Made by a program: the position numbers and the translations under genes. This document shows, piece after piece, positions 46,027-61,000 of a stretch of 64,000 nt of DNA. The notes under the pieces are model-generated. The model was not told the DNA's origin. It searched no databases and worked only from the letters and a program-made list of their open reading frames with translations. Origin of the DNA: Mimachlamys varia (taxonomy: Eukaryota; Mollusca; Bivalvia; Pectinida; Pectinidae); contig OX392528.1 of assembly GCA_947623455.1 (NCBI GenBank), positions 56,934,322 through 56,998,321 of the forward strand, read 5' to 3'. Each line of letters opens with the position of its first letter. Positions within the stretch are counted from its first letter, which is position 1.

Positions 46027-49000
46027 TGATTCCTCAACAAGTATTCCCCAACACTGAGAACGATTCCTCAACAAGTTTCCCCCGACACTGAGAACGATTC
46101 CTCAACAAGTATCCCCCGACACTGAGAATGGTTCCTCAACAAGTATCCCCCGACACTGAGAATGGTTCCTCAACAAGTTTCCCCCGACACTGAGAATGAT
46201 TCCTCAACAAGTATCCCTCGACACTGAGAACGATTTCTCAACAAGTATCCCCCGACACTGAGAATGATTCCTCAACAAGTATCCCCCGACACTAAGAATG
46301 ATTCCTCAACAACAAGTATCCCCCGACACTGAGAATGATTCCTCAACAACAAGTTTCCCCCGACACTGAGAATGATTCCTCAACAACAAGTATCCCCCGA
46401 CACTGAGAATGATTCCTCAACAACAAGTTTCCCCCGACACTGAGAATGATTCTTCAACAAGTTTCCCCCGACACTGAGAACGATTTCTCAACAAGTATCC
46501 CCCGACACTGAGAACGATTCCTCCACAAGTATCCCCCGACATTGAGAATAATTCCTCCACAAGTATCCCCCGACACTGAGAATGGTTCCTCAATAAGTAT
46601 CCCCCGACACTGAGAATGGTTCCTCAACAAGTATCCCCCGACACTGAGAATAATTCCTCAACAAGTTTCCCCCGACACTGAGAATGATTCCTCAACAACA
46701 AGTTTCCCCCGACACTGAGAATGATTCTTCAACAAGTTTCCCCCGACACTGAGAACGATTTCTCAACAAGTATCCCCCGACACTGAGAACGATTCCTCCA
46801 CAAGTATCCCCCGACATTGAGAATAATTCCTCCACAAGTATCCCCCGACACTGAGAATGGTTTCTCAATAAGTATCCCCCGACACTGAGAATGGTTCCTC
46901 AACAAGTATCCCCCGACACTGAGAATAATTCCTCAACAAGTTTCCCCCGACACTGAGAATGATTCCTCAACAAGTATCCCCCGACACTGAGAATGATTCC
47001 TCCACAAGTATCCCCCGACACTGAGAATGATTCCTCAACAAGTATCCCCCGACACTGAGAATGATTCCTCAACAACAAGTATCCCCCGACACTGAGAATG
47101 ATTCCTCAACAAGTATCCCCCGACACTAAGAATGATTCCTCAACAAGTATCCCCCGACACTGAAAACGATTCCTCAACAAGTATCCCCTGACACTGAGAA
47201 CAATTCCTCAACAAGTATCCCCCGACACTGAGAACGATTCCTCAACAAGTATCCCACGACACTGAGAATGATTCCTCAACAAGTTTCCCCGACATTGAGA
47301 ATAATTCCTCAACAAGTATCCCCCGACACTGAGAACGACTCCTCCACAAGTATCCCCCGACACTGAGAATGATTCCTCAACAAGTTTCCCACGACACTGA
47401 GAATGATTCCTCAACAAGTATCCCCCGACACTAAGAATGATTCCTCAACAAGTATCCCCCGAAACTGAGAATGATTCCTCAACAACAAGTATTCCCCGAC
47501 ACTGAGAACGATTCCTCAACAAGTATTCCCCGACACTGAGAATGATTCCTCAACAAGTATCCCCCGACACTGAGAACGATTCCTCAACAAGTATCCCCCG
47601 ACACTGAGAATGATTCCTCAACAAGTTTCCCCCGACACTGAGAATGATTCCTCAACAAATATCCCCCGACACTGAGAATGATTCCTCAACAAATATCCCC
47701 CGACACTGAGAATGATTCCTCAACAAGTATCCCCTGACACTGAGAACAATTCCTCAACAAGTATCCTCCGTCACTGAGAACGATTCCTCCACAAGTATCC
47801 CCCGACACTGAGAATGGTTCCTCAATAAGTATCCCCCGACACTGAAAATGGTTCCTCAACAAGTATCCCCCGACACTGAGAATAATTCCTCAACAAGTTT
47901 CCCCCGACACTGAGAATGATTCCTCAACAAGTATCCCCTGACACTGAGAATGATTCCTCAACAAGTATCCCCCGACACTGAGAATGATTCCTCCACAAGT
48001 ATCCCCCGACACTGAGAATGATTCCTCAACAAGTATCCCCCGACACTGAGAATGATTCCTCAACAACAAGTATCCCCCGACACTGAGAATGATTCCTCAA
48101 CAAGTATCCCCCGACACTAAGAATGATTCCTCAACAAGTATCCCCCGACACTGAAAACGATTCCTCAACAAGTATCCCCTGACACTGAGAACAATTCCTC
48201 AACAAGTATCCCCCGACACTGAGAACGATTCCTCAACAAGTATCCCACGACACTGAGAATGATTCCTCAACAAGTTTCCCCGACATTGAGAATAATTCCT
48301 CAACAAGTATCCCCCGACACTGAGAACGACTCCTCCACAAGTATCCCCCGACACTGAGAATGATTCCTCAACAAGTTTCCCACGACACTGAGAATGATTC
48401 CTCAACAAGTATCCCCCGACACTAAGAATGATTCCTCAACAAGTATCCCCCGAAACTGAGAATGATTCCTCAACAACAAGTATTCCCCGACACTGAGAAC
48501 GATTCCTCAACAAGTATTCCCCGACACTGAGAATGATTCCTCAACAAGTATCCCCCGACACTGAGAACGATTCCTCAACAAGTATTCCCCGACACTGAGA
48601 ATGATTCCTCAACAACAAGTTTCCCCCGACACTGAGAATGATTCCTCAACAACAAGTATCCCCCGACACTGAGAATGATTCCTCAACAACAAGTTTCCCC
48701 CGACACTGAGAATGATTCTTCAACAAGTTTCCCCCGACACTGAGAACGATTTCTCAACAAGTATCCCCCGACACTGAGAACGATTCCTCCACAAGTATCC
48801 CCCGACATTGAGAATAATTCCTCCACAAGTATCCCCCGACACTGAGAATGGTTCCTCAATAAGTATCCCCCGACACTGAGAATGGTTCCTCAACAAGTAT
48901 CCCCCGACACTGAGAATAATTCCTCAACAAGTTTCCCCCGACACTGAGAATGATTCCTCAACAACAAGTTTCCCCCGACACTGAGAATGATTCTTCAACA

Positions 49001-52000
49001 AGTTTCCCCCGACACTGAGAACGATTTCTCAACAAGTATCCCCCGACACTGAGAACGATTCCTCCACAAGTATCCCCCGACATTGAGAATAATTCCTCCA
49101 CAAGTATCCCCCGACACTGAGAATGGTTTCTCAATAAGTATCCCCCGACACTGAGAATGGTTCCTCAACAAGTATCCCCCGACACTGAGAATAATTCCTC
49201 AACAAGTTTCCCCCGACACTGAGAATGATTCCTCAACAAGTATCCCCCGACACTGAGAATGATTCCTCCACAAGTATCCCCCGACACTGAGAATGATTCC
49301 TCAACAAGTATCCCCCGACACTGAGAATGATTCCTCAACAACAAGTATCCCCCGACACTGAGAATGATTCCTCAACAAGTATCCCCCGACACTAAGAATG
49401 ATTCCTCAACAAGTATCCCCCGACACTGAAAACGATTCCTCAACAAGTATCCCCTGACACTGAGAACAATTCCTCAACAAGTATCCCCCGACACTGAGAA
49501 CGATTCCTCAACAAGTATCCCACGACACTGAGAATGATTCCTCAACAAGTTTCCCCGACATTGAGAATAATTCCTCAACAAGTATCCCCCGACACTGAGA
49601 ACGACTCCTCCACAAGTATCCCCCGACACTGAGAATGATTCCTCAACAAGTTTCCCACGACACTGAGAATGATTCCTCAACAAGTATCCCCCGACACTAA
49701 GAATGATTCCTCAACAAGTATCCCCCGAAACTGAGAATGATTCCTCAACAACAAGTATTCCCCGACACTGAGAACGATTCCTCAACAAGTATTCCCCGAC
49801 ACTGAGAATGATTCCTCAACAAGTATCCCCCGACACTGAGAACGATTCCTCAACAAGTATCCCCCGACACTGAGAATGATTCCTCAACAAGTTTCCCCCG
49901 ACACTGAGAATGATTCCTCAACAAATATCCCCCGACACTGAGAATGATTCCTCAACAAATATCCCCCGACACTGAGAATGATTCCTCAACAAGTATCCCC
50001 TGACACTGAGAACAATTCCTCAACAAGTATCCTCCGTCACTGAGAACGATTCCTCCACAAGTATCCCCCGACACTGAGAATGGTTCCTCAATAAGTATCC
50101 CCCGACACTGAAAATGGTTCCTCAACAAGTATCCCCCGACACTGAGAATAATTCCTCAACAAGTTTCCCCCGACACTGAGAATGATTCCTCAACAAGTAT
50201 CCCCTGACACTGAGAATGATTCCTCAACAAGTATCCCCCGACACTGAGAATGATTCCTCCACAAGTATCCCCCGACACTGAGAATGATTCCTCAACAAGT
50301 ATCCCCCGACACTGAGAATGATTCCTCAACAACAAGTATCCCCCGACACTGAGAATGATTCCTCAACAAGTATCCCCCGACACTAAGAATGATTCCTCAA
50401 CAAGTATCCCCCGACACTGAAAACGATTCCTCAACAAGTATCCCCTGACACTGAGAACAATTCCTCAACAAGTATCCCCCGACACTGAGAACGATTCCTC
50501 AACAAGTATCCCACGACACTGAGAATGATTCCTCAACAAGTTTCCCCGACATTGAGAATAATTCCTCAACAAGTATCCCCCGACACTGAGAACGACTCCT
50601 CCACAAGTATCCCCCGACACTGAGAATGATTCCTCAACAAGTTTCCCACGACACTGAGAATGATTCCTCAACAAGTATCCCCCGACACTAAGAATGATTC
50701 CTCAACAAGTATCCCCCGAAACTGAGAATGATTCCTCAACAACAAGTATTCCCCGACACTGAGAACGATTCCTCAACAAGTATTCCCCGACACTGAGAAT
50801 GATTCCTCAACAAGTATCCCCCGACACTGAGAATGATTCCTCAACAAGTATCCCCCGACACTGAGAATGATTCCTCAACAAGTTTCCCCCGACACTGAGA
50901 ATGATTCCTCAACAAATATCCCCCGACACTGAGAATGATTCCTCAACAAATATCCCCCGACACTGAGAATGATTCCTCAACAAGTATCCCCTGACACTGA
51001 GAACAATTCCTCAACAAGTATCCTCCGTCACTGAGAACGATTCCTCCACAAGTATCCCCCGACACTGAGAATGGTTCCTCAATAAGTATCCCCCGACACT
51101 GAAAATGGTTCCTCAACAAGTATCCCCCGACACTGAGAATAATTCCTCAACAAGTTTCCCCCGACACTGAGAATGATTCCTCAACAAGTATCCCCTGACA
51201 CTGAGAACAATTCCTCAACAAGTATCCCCCGACACTGAGAACGATTCCTCCACAAGTATCCCCCGACACTGAGAATGGTTCCTCAATAAGTATCCCCCGA
51301 CACTGAAAATGGTTCCTCAACAAGTATCCCCCGACACTGAGAATAATTCCTCAACAAGTTTCCACCGACACTGAGAATGATTCCTCAACAAGTATCCCCC
51401 GACACTGAGAATGATTCCTCCACAAGTATCCCCCGACACTGAGAATGATTCCTCAACAAGTATCCCATGACACTGAGAATGATTCCTCAACAAATATCCC
51501 CCGACACTGAGAACGATTCCTCAACAAGTATCCCCCGACACTGAGAATGATTCCTCAACAAGTTTCCCCCGACACTGAGAATGATTCCTCAACAAATATC
51601 CCCCGACACAGAGAATGATTCCTCAACAAGTTTCCCCCGACACTGAGAATGATTCCTCAACAAATATCCCCCGACACTGAGAATGATTCCTCAACAAGTT
51701 TCCCACGACACTGAGAATGATTCCTCAACAAGTATCCCCCGACACTAAGAATGATTCCTCAACAAGTATCCCCCGAAACTGAGAATGATTCCTCAACAAC
51801 AAGTATCCCCCGAAACTGAGAATGATTCCTCAACAAGTATCCCCCGACACTAAGAATGATTCCTCAACAAGTATCCCCCGACACTGAGAACGATTCCTCA
51901 ACAAGTATCCCCCGACACTGAGAACGATTCCTCGACAAGTATCCCCCGACACTGAGAACGATTCCTCAACAACTAATCCCCGACACTGAGAATGATTCCT

Positions 52001-55000
52001 CAACAAGTATCCCCCGACACTGAGAACGATTCCTCAACAAGTATCCCCCGACACTGAGAATAATTCCTCAACAAATATCCCCCGACACTGAGAATGATTC
52101 CTCAACAAGTATCCCCCGACACTGAGAATGATTCCTCCACAAGTATCCCCCGACACTGAGAATGATTCCTCAACAAGTTTCCCACGACACTGAGAATGAT
52201 TCCTCAACAAGTATCCCCCGACACTAAGAATGATTCCTCAACAAGTATCCTCCGACACTGAGAATGATTCCTCAACAAGTATCCCCCGACACTGAGAATG
52301 ATTCCTCAACAACAAGTATCCCCCGACACTGAGAATGATTCCTCAACAAGTATCCCCCGACACTAAGAATGATTCCTCAACAAGTATCCACCGACACTGA
52401 GAACGATTCCTCAACAAGTATCCCCCGCCACTGAGAACGATTCCTCAACAAGTATCCCCCGACACTGAGAATGATTCCTCAACAAGTACTCCACGACACT
52501 GAGAACAATTCCTCAACAAGTATCCCCCGACACTGAGAATGATTCCTCAACAAGTATTCCCCGACACTGAGAATGATTCCTCAACAAGTATCCCCCGACA
52601 CTGAGAACGATTCCTCAACAAGTATCCCCTGACACTGAGAACAATTCCTCAACAAGTATCCCCCGACACTGAGAACGATTCCTCAACAAGTATCCCACGA
52701 CACTGAGAATGATTCCTCAACAAGTATCCCCCGACACTGAGAACGATTCCTCCACAAGTATCCCCCGACACTGAGAATGATTCCTCAACAAGTTTCCCAC
52801 GACACTGAGAATAATTCCTCAACAAGTATCCCCCGACACTAAGAATGATTCCTCAACAAGTATCCCCCGAAACTGAGAATGATTCCTCAACAACAAGTAT
52901 CCCCCGAAACTGAGAATGATTCCTCAACAAGTATCCCCCGACACTAAGAATGATTCCTCAACAAGTATCCCCCGACACTGAGAACGATTCCTCAACAAGT
53001 ATCCCCCGACACTGAGAACGATTCCTCGACAAGTATCCCCCGACACTGAGAACGATTCCTCAACAAGTATTCCCCGACACTGAGAATGATTCCTCAACAA
53101 GTATCCCCCGACACTGAGAACGATTCCTCAACAAGTATCCCCTGACACTGAGAACAATTCCTCAACAAGTATCCCCCGACACTGAGAACGATTCCTCAAC
53201 AAGTATCCCCCGACACTGAGAATGATTCCTCAACAAGTTTCCCCCGACACTGAGAATGATTCCTCAACAAATATCCCCCGACACTGAGAATGATTCCTCA
53301 ACAAGTTTCCCCCGACACTGAGAATGATTCCTCAACAAATATCCCCCGACACTGAGAATGATTCCTCAACAAATATCCCCCGACACTGAGAATGATTCCT
53401 CAACAAGTATCCCCTGACACTGAGAACAATTCCTCAACAAGTATCCTCCGACACTGAGAACGATTCCTCCACTAGTATCCCCCGACACTGAGAATGGTTC
53501 CTCAATAAGTATCCCCCGACACTGAAAATGGTTCCTCAACAAGTATCCCCCGACACTGAGAATAATTCCTCAACAAGTTTCCCCCGACACTGAGAATGAT
53601 TCCTCAACAAGTATCCCCTGACACTGAGAACAATTCCTCAACAAGTATCCCCCGACACTGAGAATGGTTCCTCAATAAGTATCCCCCGACACTGAAAATG
53701 GTTCCTCAACAAGTATCCCCCGACACTGAGAATAATTCCTCAACAAGTTTCCCCCGACACTGAGAATGATTCCTCAACAAGTATCCCCCGACACTGAGAA
53801 TGATTCCTCCACAAGTATCCCCCGACACTGAGAATGATTCCTCAACAAGTTTCCCACGACACTGAGAATGATTCCTCAACAAGTATCCCCCGACACTAAG
53901 AATGATTCCTCAACAAGTATCCCCCGACACTGAGAATGATTCCTCAACAAGTATCCCCCGACACTGAGAATGATTCCTCAACAACAAGTATCCCCCGACA
54001 CTGAGAACGATTCCTCAACAAGTATCCCCCGACACTAAGAATGATTCCTCAACAAGTATCCCCCGACACTGAGAACGATTCCTCAACAAGTATCCCCCGA
54101 CACTGAGAACGATTCCTCAACAAGTATCCCCTGACACTGAGAACAATTCCTCAACAAGTATCCCCCGACACTGAGAACGATTCCTCAACAAGTATCCCAC
54201 GACACTGAGAATGATTCCTCAACAAGCTTCCCCGACATTGAGAATAATTTCTCAACAAGTATCCCCCGACACTGAGAACGATTCCTCCACAAGTATCCCC
54301 CGACACTGAGAACGATTCCTCCACAAGTATCCCCCGACATTGAGAATAATTCCTCCACAAGTATCCCCCGACACTGAGAATGGTTCCTCAATAAGTATCC
54401 CCCGACACTGAGAATGGTTCCTCAACAAGTATCCCCCGACACTGAGAATAATTCCTCAACAAGTTTCCCCCGACACTGAGAATGATTCCTCAACAAGTAT
54501 CCCCCGACACTGAGAATGATTCCTCCACAAGTATCCCCCGACACTGAGAATGATTCCTCAACAAGTTTCCCACGACACTGAGAATGATTCCTCAACAAGT
54601 ATCCCCCGACACTTAGAATGATTCCTCAACAAGTATCCCCCGACACTGAGAATGATTCCTCAACAAGTATCCCCCGACACTGAGAACGATTCCTCGACAA
54701 GTATCCCCCGACACTGAGAACGATTCCTCAACAAGTATCCCCTGACACTGAGAACAATTCCTCAACAAGTATCCCCCGACACTGAGAACGATTCCTCAAC
54801 AAGTATCCCCCGACACTGAGAATGATTCCTCAACAAGTTTCCCCCGACACTTAGAATGATTCCTCAACAAATATCCCCCGACACAGAGAATGATTCCTCA
54901 ACAAGTTTCCCCCGACACTGAGAATGATTCCTCAACAAATATCCCCCGACACTGAGAATGATTCCTCAACAAGTATCCCCCGACACTGAGAATGATTCCT

Positions 55001-58000
55001 CAACAAATATCCCCCGACACTGAGAATGATTCCTCAACAAGTATCCCCTGACACTGAGAACAATTCCTCAACAAGTATCCCCCGACACTGAGAACGATTC
55101 CTCCACAAGTATCCCCCGACACTGAGAATGGTTCCTCAATAAGTATCCCCCGACACTGAAAATGGTTCCTCAACAAGTATCCCCCGACACTGAGAATAAT
55201 TCCTCAACAAATATCCCCCGACACTGAGAATGATTCCTCAACAAGTATCCCCCGACACTGAGAATGATTCCTCCACAAGTATCCCCCGACACTGAGAATG
55301 ATTCCTCAACAAGTTTCCCACGACACTGAGAATGATTCCTCAACAAGTATCCCCCCGACACTAAGAATGATTCCTCAACAAGTATCCTCCGACACTGAGA
55401 ATGATTCCTCAACAAGTATCCCCCGACACTGAGAATGATTCCTCAACAACAAGTATCCCCCGACACTGAGAATGATTCCTCAACAAGTATCCCCCGACAC
55501 TAAGAATGATTCCTCAACAAGTATCAACCGACACTGAGAACGATTCCTCAACAAGTATCCCCCGCCACTGAGAACGATTCCTCAACAAGTATCCCCCGAC
55601 ACTGAGAACAATTCCTCAACAAGTACTCCCCGACACTGAGAACAATTCCTCAACAAGTATCCCCCAACACTGAGAACGATTCCTCAACAAGTATCCCACG
55701 ACACTGAGAATGATTCCTCAACAAGTTTCCCCGACATTGAGAATAATTCCTCAACAAGTATCCCCCGACACTGAGAACGATTCCTCCACAAGTATCCTCC
55801 GACACTGAGAACGATTCCTCCACAAGTATCCCCCGACACTGAGAATGGTTCCTCAATAAGTATCCCCCGACACTGAAAATGGTTCCTCAACAAGTATCCC
55901 CCGACACTGAGAATAATTCCTCAACAAGTTTCCCCCGACACTGAGAATGATTCCTCAACAAGTATCCCCTGACACTGAGAACAATTCCTCAACAAGTATC
56001 CCCCGACACTGAGAACGATTCCTCCACAAGTATCCCCCGACACTGAGAATGGTTCCTCAATAAGTATCCCCCGACACTGAAAATGGTTCCTCAACAAGTA
56101 TCCCCCGACACTGAGAATAATTCCTCAACAAGTTTCCCCCGACACTGAGAATGATTCCTCAACAAGTATCCCCCGACACTGAGAATGATTCCTCCACAAG
56201 TATCCCCCGACACTGAGAATGATTCCTCAACAAGTTTCCCACGACACTGAGAATGATTCCTCAACAAGTATCCCCCGACACTAAGAATGATTCCTCAACA
56301 AGTATCCTCCGACACTGAGAATGATTCCTCAACAACAAGTATCCCCCGACACTGAGAACGATTCCTCAACAAGTATCCCCCGACACTAAGAATGATTCCT
56401 CAACAAGTATCCCCCGACACTGAGAACGATTCCTCAACAAGTATCCCCCGACACTGAGAACGATTCCTCAACAAGTATCCCCTGACACTGAGAACAATTC
56501 CTCAACAAGTATCCCCCGACACTGAGAACGATTCCTCAACAAGTATCCCACGACACTGAGAATGATTCCTCAACAAGTTTCCCCGACATTGAGAATAATT
56601 TCTCAACAAGTATCCCCCGACACTGAGAACGATTCCTCCACAAGTATCCCACGACACTGAGAACGATTCCTCCACAAGTATCCCCCGACATTGAGAATAA
56701 TTCCTCCACAAGTATCCCCCGACACTGAGAATGGTTCCTCAATAAGTATCCCCTGACACTGAGAATGGTTCCTCAACAAGTATCCCCCGACACTGAGAAT
56801 AATTCCTCAACAAGTTTCCCCCGACACTGAGAATGATTCCTCAACAAGTATCCCCCGACACTGAGAATGATTCCTCCACAAGTATCCCCCGACACTGAGA
56901 ATGATTCCTCAACAAGTTTCCCACGACACTGAGAATGATTCCTCAACAAGTATCCCCCGACACTTAGAATGATTCCTCAACAAGTATCCCCCGACACTGA
57001 GAATGATTCCTCAACAAGTATCCCCCGACACTGAGAACGATTCCTCGACAAGTATCCCCCGACACTGAGAACAATTCCTCAACAAGTATCCCCTGACACT
57101 GAGAACAATTCCTCAACAAGTATCCCCCGACACTGAGAACGATTCCTCAACAAGTATCCCCCGACACTGAGAATGATTCCTCAACAAGTTTCCCCCGACA
57201 CTTAGAATGATTCCTCAACAAATATCCCCCGACACAGAGAATGATTCCTCAACAAGTTTCCCCCGACACAGAGAATGATTCCTCAACAAATATCCCCCGA
57301 CACTGAGAATGATTCCTCAACAAGTATCCCCCGACACTGAGAATGATTCCTCAACAAATATCCCCCGACACTGAGAATGATTCCTCAACAAGTATCCCCT
57401 GACTCTGAGAACAATTCCTCAACAAGTATCCCCCGACACTGAGAACGATTCCTCCACAAGTATCCCCCGACACTGAGAATGGTTCCTCAATAAGTATCCC
57501 CCGACACTGAAAATGGTTCCTCAACAAGTATCCCCCGACACTGAGAATAATTCCTCAACAAATATCCCCCGACACTGAGAATGATTCCTCAACAAGTATC
57601 CCCCGACACTGAGAATGATTCCTCCACAAGTATCCCCCGACACTGAGAATGATTCCTCAACAAGTTTCCCCCGACACTGAGAATGATTCCTCAACAAGTA
57701 CTCCACGACACTGAGAACAATTCCTCAACAAGTATCCCCCGACACTGAGAACGATTCCTCAACAAGTATCCCCCGACACTGAGAATGATTCCTCAACAAG
57801 TATTCCCCGACACTGAGAATGATTCCTCAACAAGTATCCCCCGACACTGAGAACGATTCCTCAACAAGTATCCCCTGACACTGAGAACAATTCCTCAACA
57901 AGTATCCCCCGACACTGAGAACGATTCCTCAACAAGTATCCCACGACACTGAGAATGATTCCTCAACAAGTATCCCCCGACACTGAGAACGATTCCTCCA

Positions 58001-61000
58001 CAAGTATCCCCCGACACTGAGAATGATTCCTCAACAAGTTTCCCACGACACTGAGAATGATTCCTCAACAAGTATCCCCCGACACTAAGAATGATTCCTC
58101 AACAAGTATCCCCCGAAACTGAGAATGATTCCTCAACAACAAGTATCCCCCGAAACTGAGAATGATTCCTCAACAAGTATCCCCCGACACTAAGAATGAT
58201 TCCTCAACAAGTATCCCCCGACACTGAGAACGATTCCTCAACAAGTATCCCCCGACACTGAGAACGATTCCTCGACAAGTATCCCCCGACACTGAGAACG
58301 ATTCCTCAACAAGTATTCCCCGACACTGAGAATGATTCCTCAACAAGTATCCCCCGACACTGAGAACGATTCCTCAACAAGTATCCCCTGACACTGAGAA
58401 CAATTCCTCAACAAGTATCCCCCGACACTGAGAACGATTCCTCAACAAGTATCCCCCGACACTGAGAATGATTCCTCAACAAGTTTCCCCCGACACTGAG
58501 AATGATTCCTCAACAAATATCCCCCGACACTGAGAATGATTCCTCAACAAGTTTCCCCCGACACTGAGAATGATTCCTCAACAAATATCCCCCGACACTG
58601 AGAATGATTCCTCAACAAATATCCCCCGACACTGAGAATGATTCCTCAACAAGTATCCCCTGACACTGAGAACAATTCCTCAACAAGTATCCTCCGACAC
58701 TGAGAACGATTCCTCCACAAGTATCCCCCGACACTGAGAATGGTTCCTCAATAAGTATCCCCCGACACTGAAAATGGTTCCTCAACAAGTATCCCCCGAC
58801 ACTGAGAATAATTCCTCAACAAGTTTCCCCCGACACTGAGAATGATTCCTCAACAAGTATCCCCTGACACTGAGAACAATTCCTCAACAAGTATCCCCCG
58901 ACACTGAGAATGGTTCCTCAATAAGTATCCCCCGACACTGAAAATGGTTCCTCAACAAGTATCCCCCGACACTGAGAATAATTCCTCAACAAGTTTCCCC
59001 CGACACTGAGAATGATTCCTCAACAAGTATCCCCCGACACTGAGAATGATTCCTCCACAAGTATCCCCCGACACTGAGAATGATTCCTCAACAAGTTTCC
59101 CACGACACTGAGAATGATTCCTCAACAAGTATCCCCCGACACTAAGAATGATTCCTCAACAAGTATCCCCCGACACTGAGAATGATTCCTCAACTAGTAT
59201 CCCCCGACACTGAGAATGATTCCTCAACAACAAGTATCCCCCGACACTGAGAACGATTCCTCAACAAGTATCCCCCGACACTAAGAATGATTCCTCAACA
59301 AGTATCCCCAGACACTGAGAACGATTCCTCAACAAGTATCCCCCGACACTGAGAACGATTCCTCAACAAGTATCCCCTGACACTGAGAACAATTCCTCAA
59401 CAAGTATCCCCCGACACTGAGAACGATTCCTCAACAAGTATCCCACGACACTGAGAATGATTCCTCAACAAGTTTCCCCGACATTGAGAATAATTTCTCA
59501 ACAAGTATCCCCCGACACTGAGAACGATTCCTCCACAAGTATCCCCCGACACTGAGAACGATTCCTCCACAAGTATCCCCCGACATTGAGAATAATTCCT
59601 CCACAAGTATCCCCCGACACTGAGAATGGTTCCTCAATAAGTATCCCCCGACACTGAGAATGGTTCCTCAACAAGTATCCCACGACACTGAGAATAATTC
59701 CTCAACAAGTTTCCCCCGACACTGAGAATGATTCCTCAACAAGTATCCCCCGACACTGAGAATGATTCCTCCACAAGTATCCCTCGACACTGAGAATGAT
59801 TCCTCAACAAGTTTCCCACGACACTGAGAATGATTCCTCAACAAGTATCCCCCGACACTTAGAATGATTCCTCAACAAGTATCCCCCGACACTGAGAATG
59901 ATTCCTCAACAAGTATCCCCCGACACTGAGAACGATTCCTCGACAAGTATCCCCCGACACTGAGAACGATTCCTCAACAAGTATCCCCTGACACTGAGAA
60001 CAATTCCTCAACAAGTATCCCCCGACACTGAGAACGATTCCTCAACAAGTATCCCCCGACACTGAGAATGATTCCTCAACAAGTTTCCCCCGACACTTAG
60101 AATGATTCCTCAACAAATATCCCCCGACACAGAGAATGATTCCTCAACAAGTTTCCCCCGACACTAAGAATGATTCCTCAACAAATATCCCCCGACACTG
60201 AGAATGATTCCTCAACAAGTATCCCCCGACACTGAGAATGATTCCTCAACAAATATCCCCCGACACTGAGAATGATTCCTCAACAAGTATCCCCTGACAC
60301 TGAGAACAATTCCTCAACAAGTATCCCCCGACACTGAGAACGATTCCTCCACAAGTATTCCCCGACACTGAGAATGGTTCCTCAATAAGTATCCCCCGAC
60401 ACTGAAAATGGTTCCTCAACAAGTATCCCCCGACACTGAGAATAATTCCTCAACAAATATCCCCCGACACTGAGAATGATTCCTCAACAAGTATCCCCCG
60501 ACACTGAGAATGATTCCTCCACAAGTATCCCCCGACACTGAGAATGATTCCTCAACAAGTTTCCCACGACACTGAGAATGATTCCTCAACAAGTATCCCC
60601 CGACACTAAGAATGATTCCTCAACAAGTATCCTCCGACACTGAGAATGATTCCTCAACAAGTATCCCCCGACACTGAGAATGATTCCTCAACAACAAGTA
60701 TCCCCCGACACTGAGAATGATTCCTCAACAAGTATCCCCCGACACTAAGAATGATTCCTCAACAAGTATCAACCGACACTGAGAACGATTCCTCAACAAG
60801 TATCCCCCGCCACTGAGAACGATTCCTCAACAAGTATCCCCCGACACTGAGAATGATTCCTCAACAAGTACTCCCCGACACTAAGAACAATTCCTCAACA
60901 AGTATCCCCCAACACTGAGAACGATTCCTCAACAAGTATCCCACGACACTGAGAATGATTCCTCAACAAGTTTCCCCGACATTGAGAATAATTCCTCAAC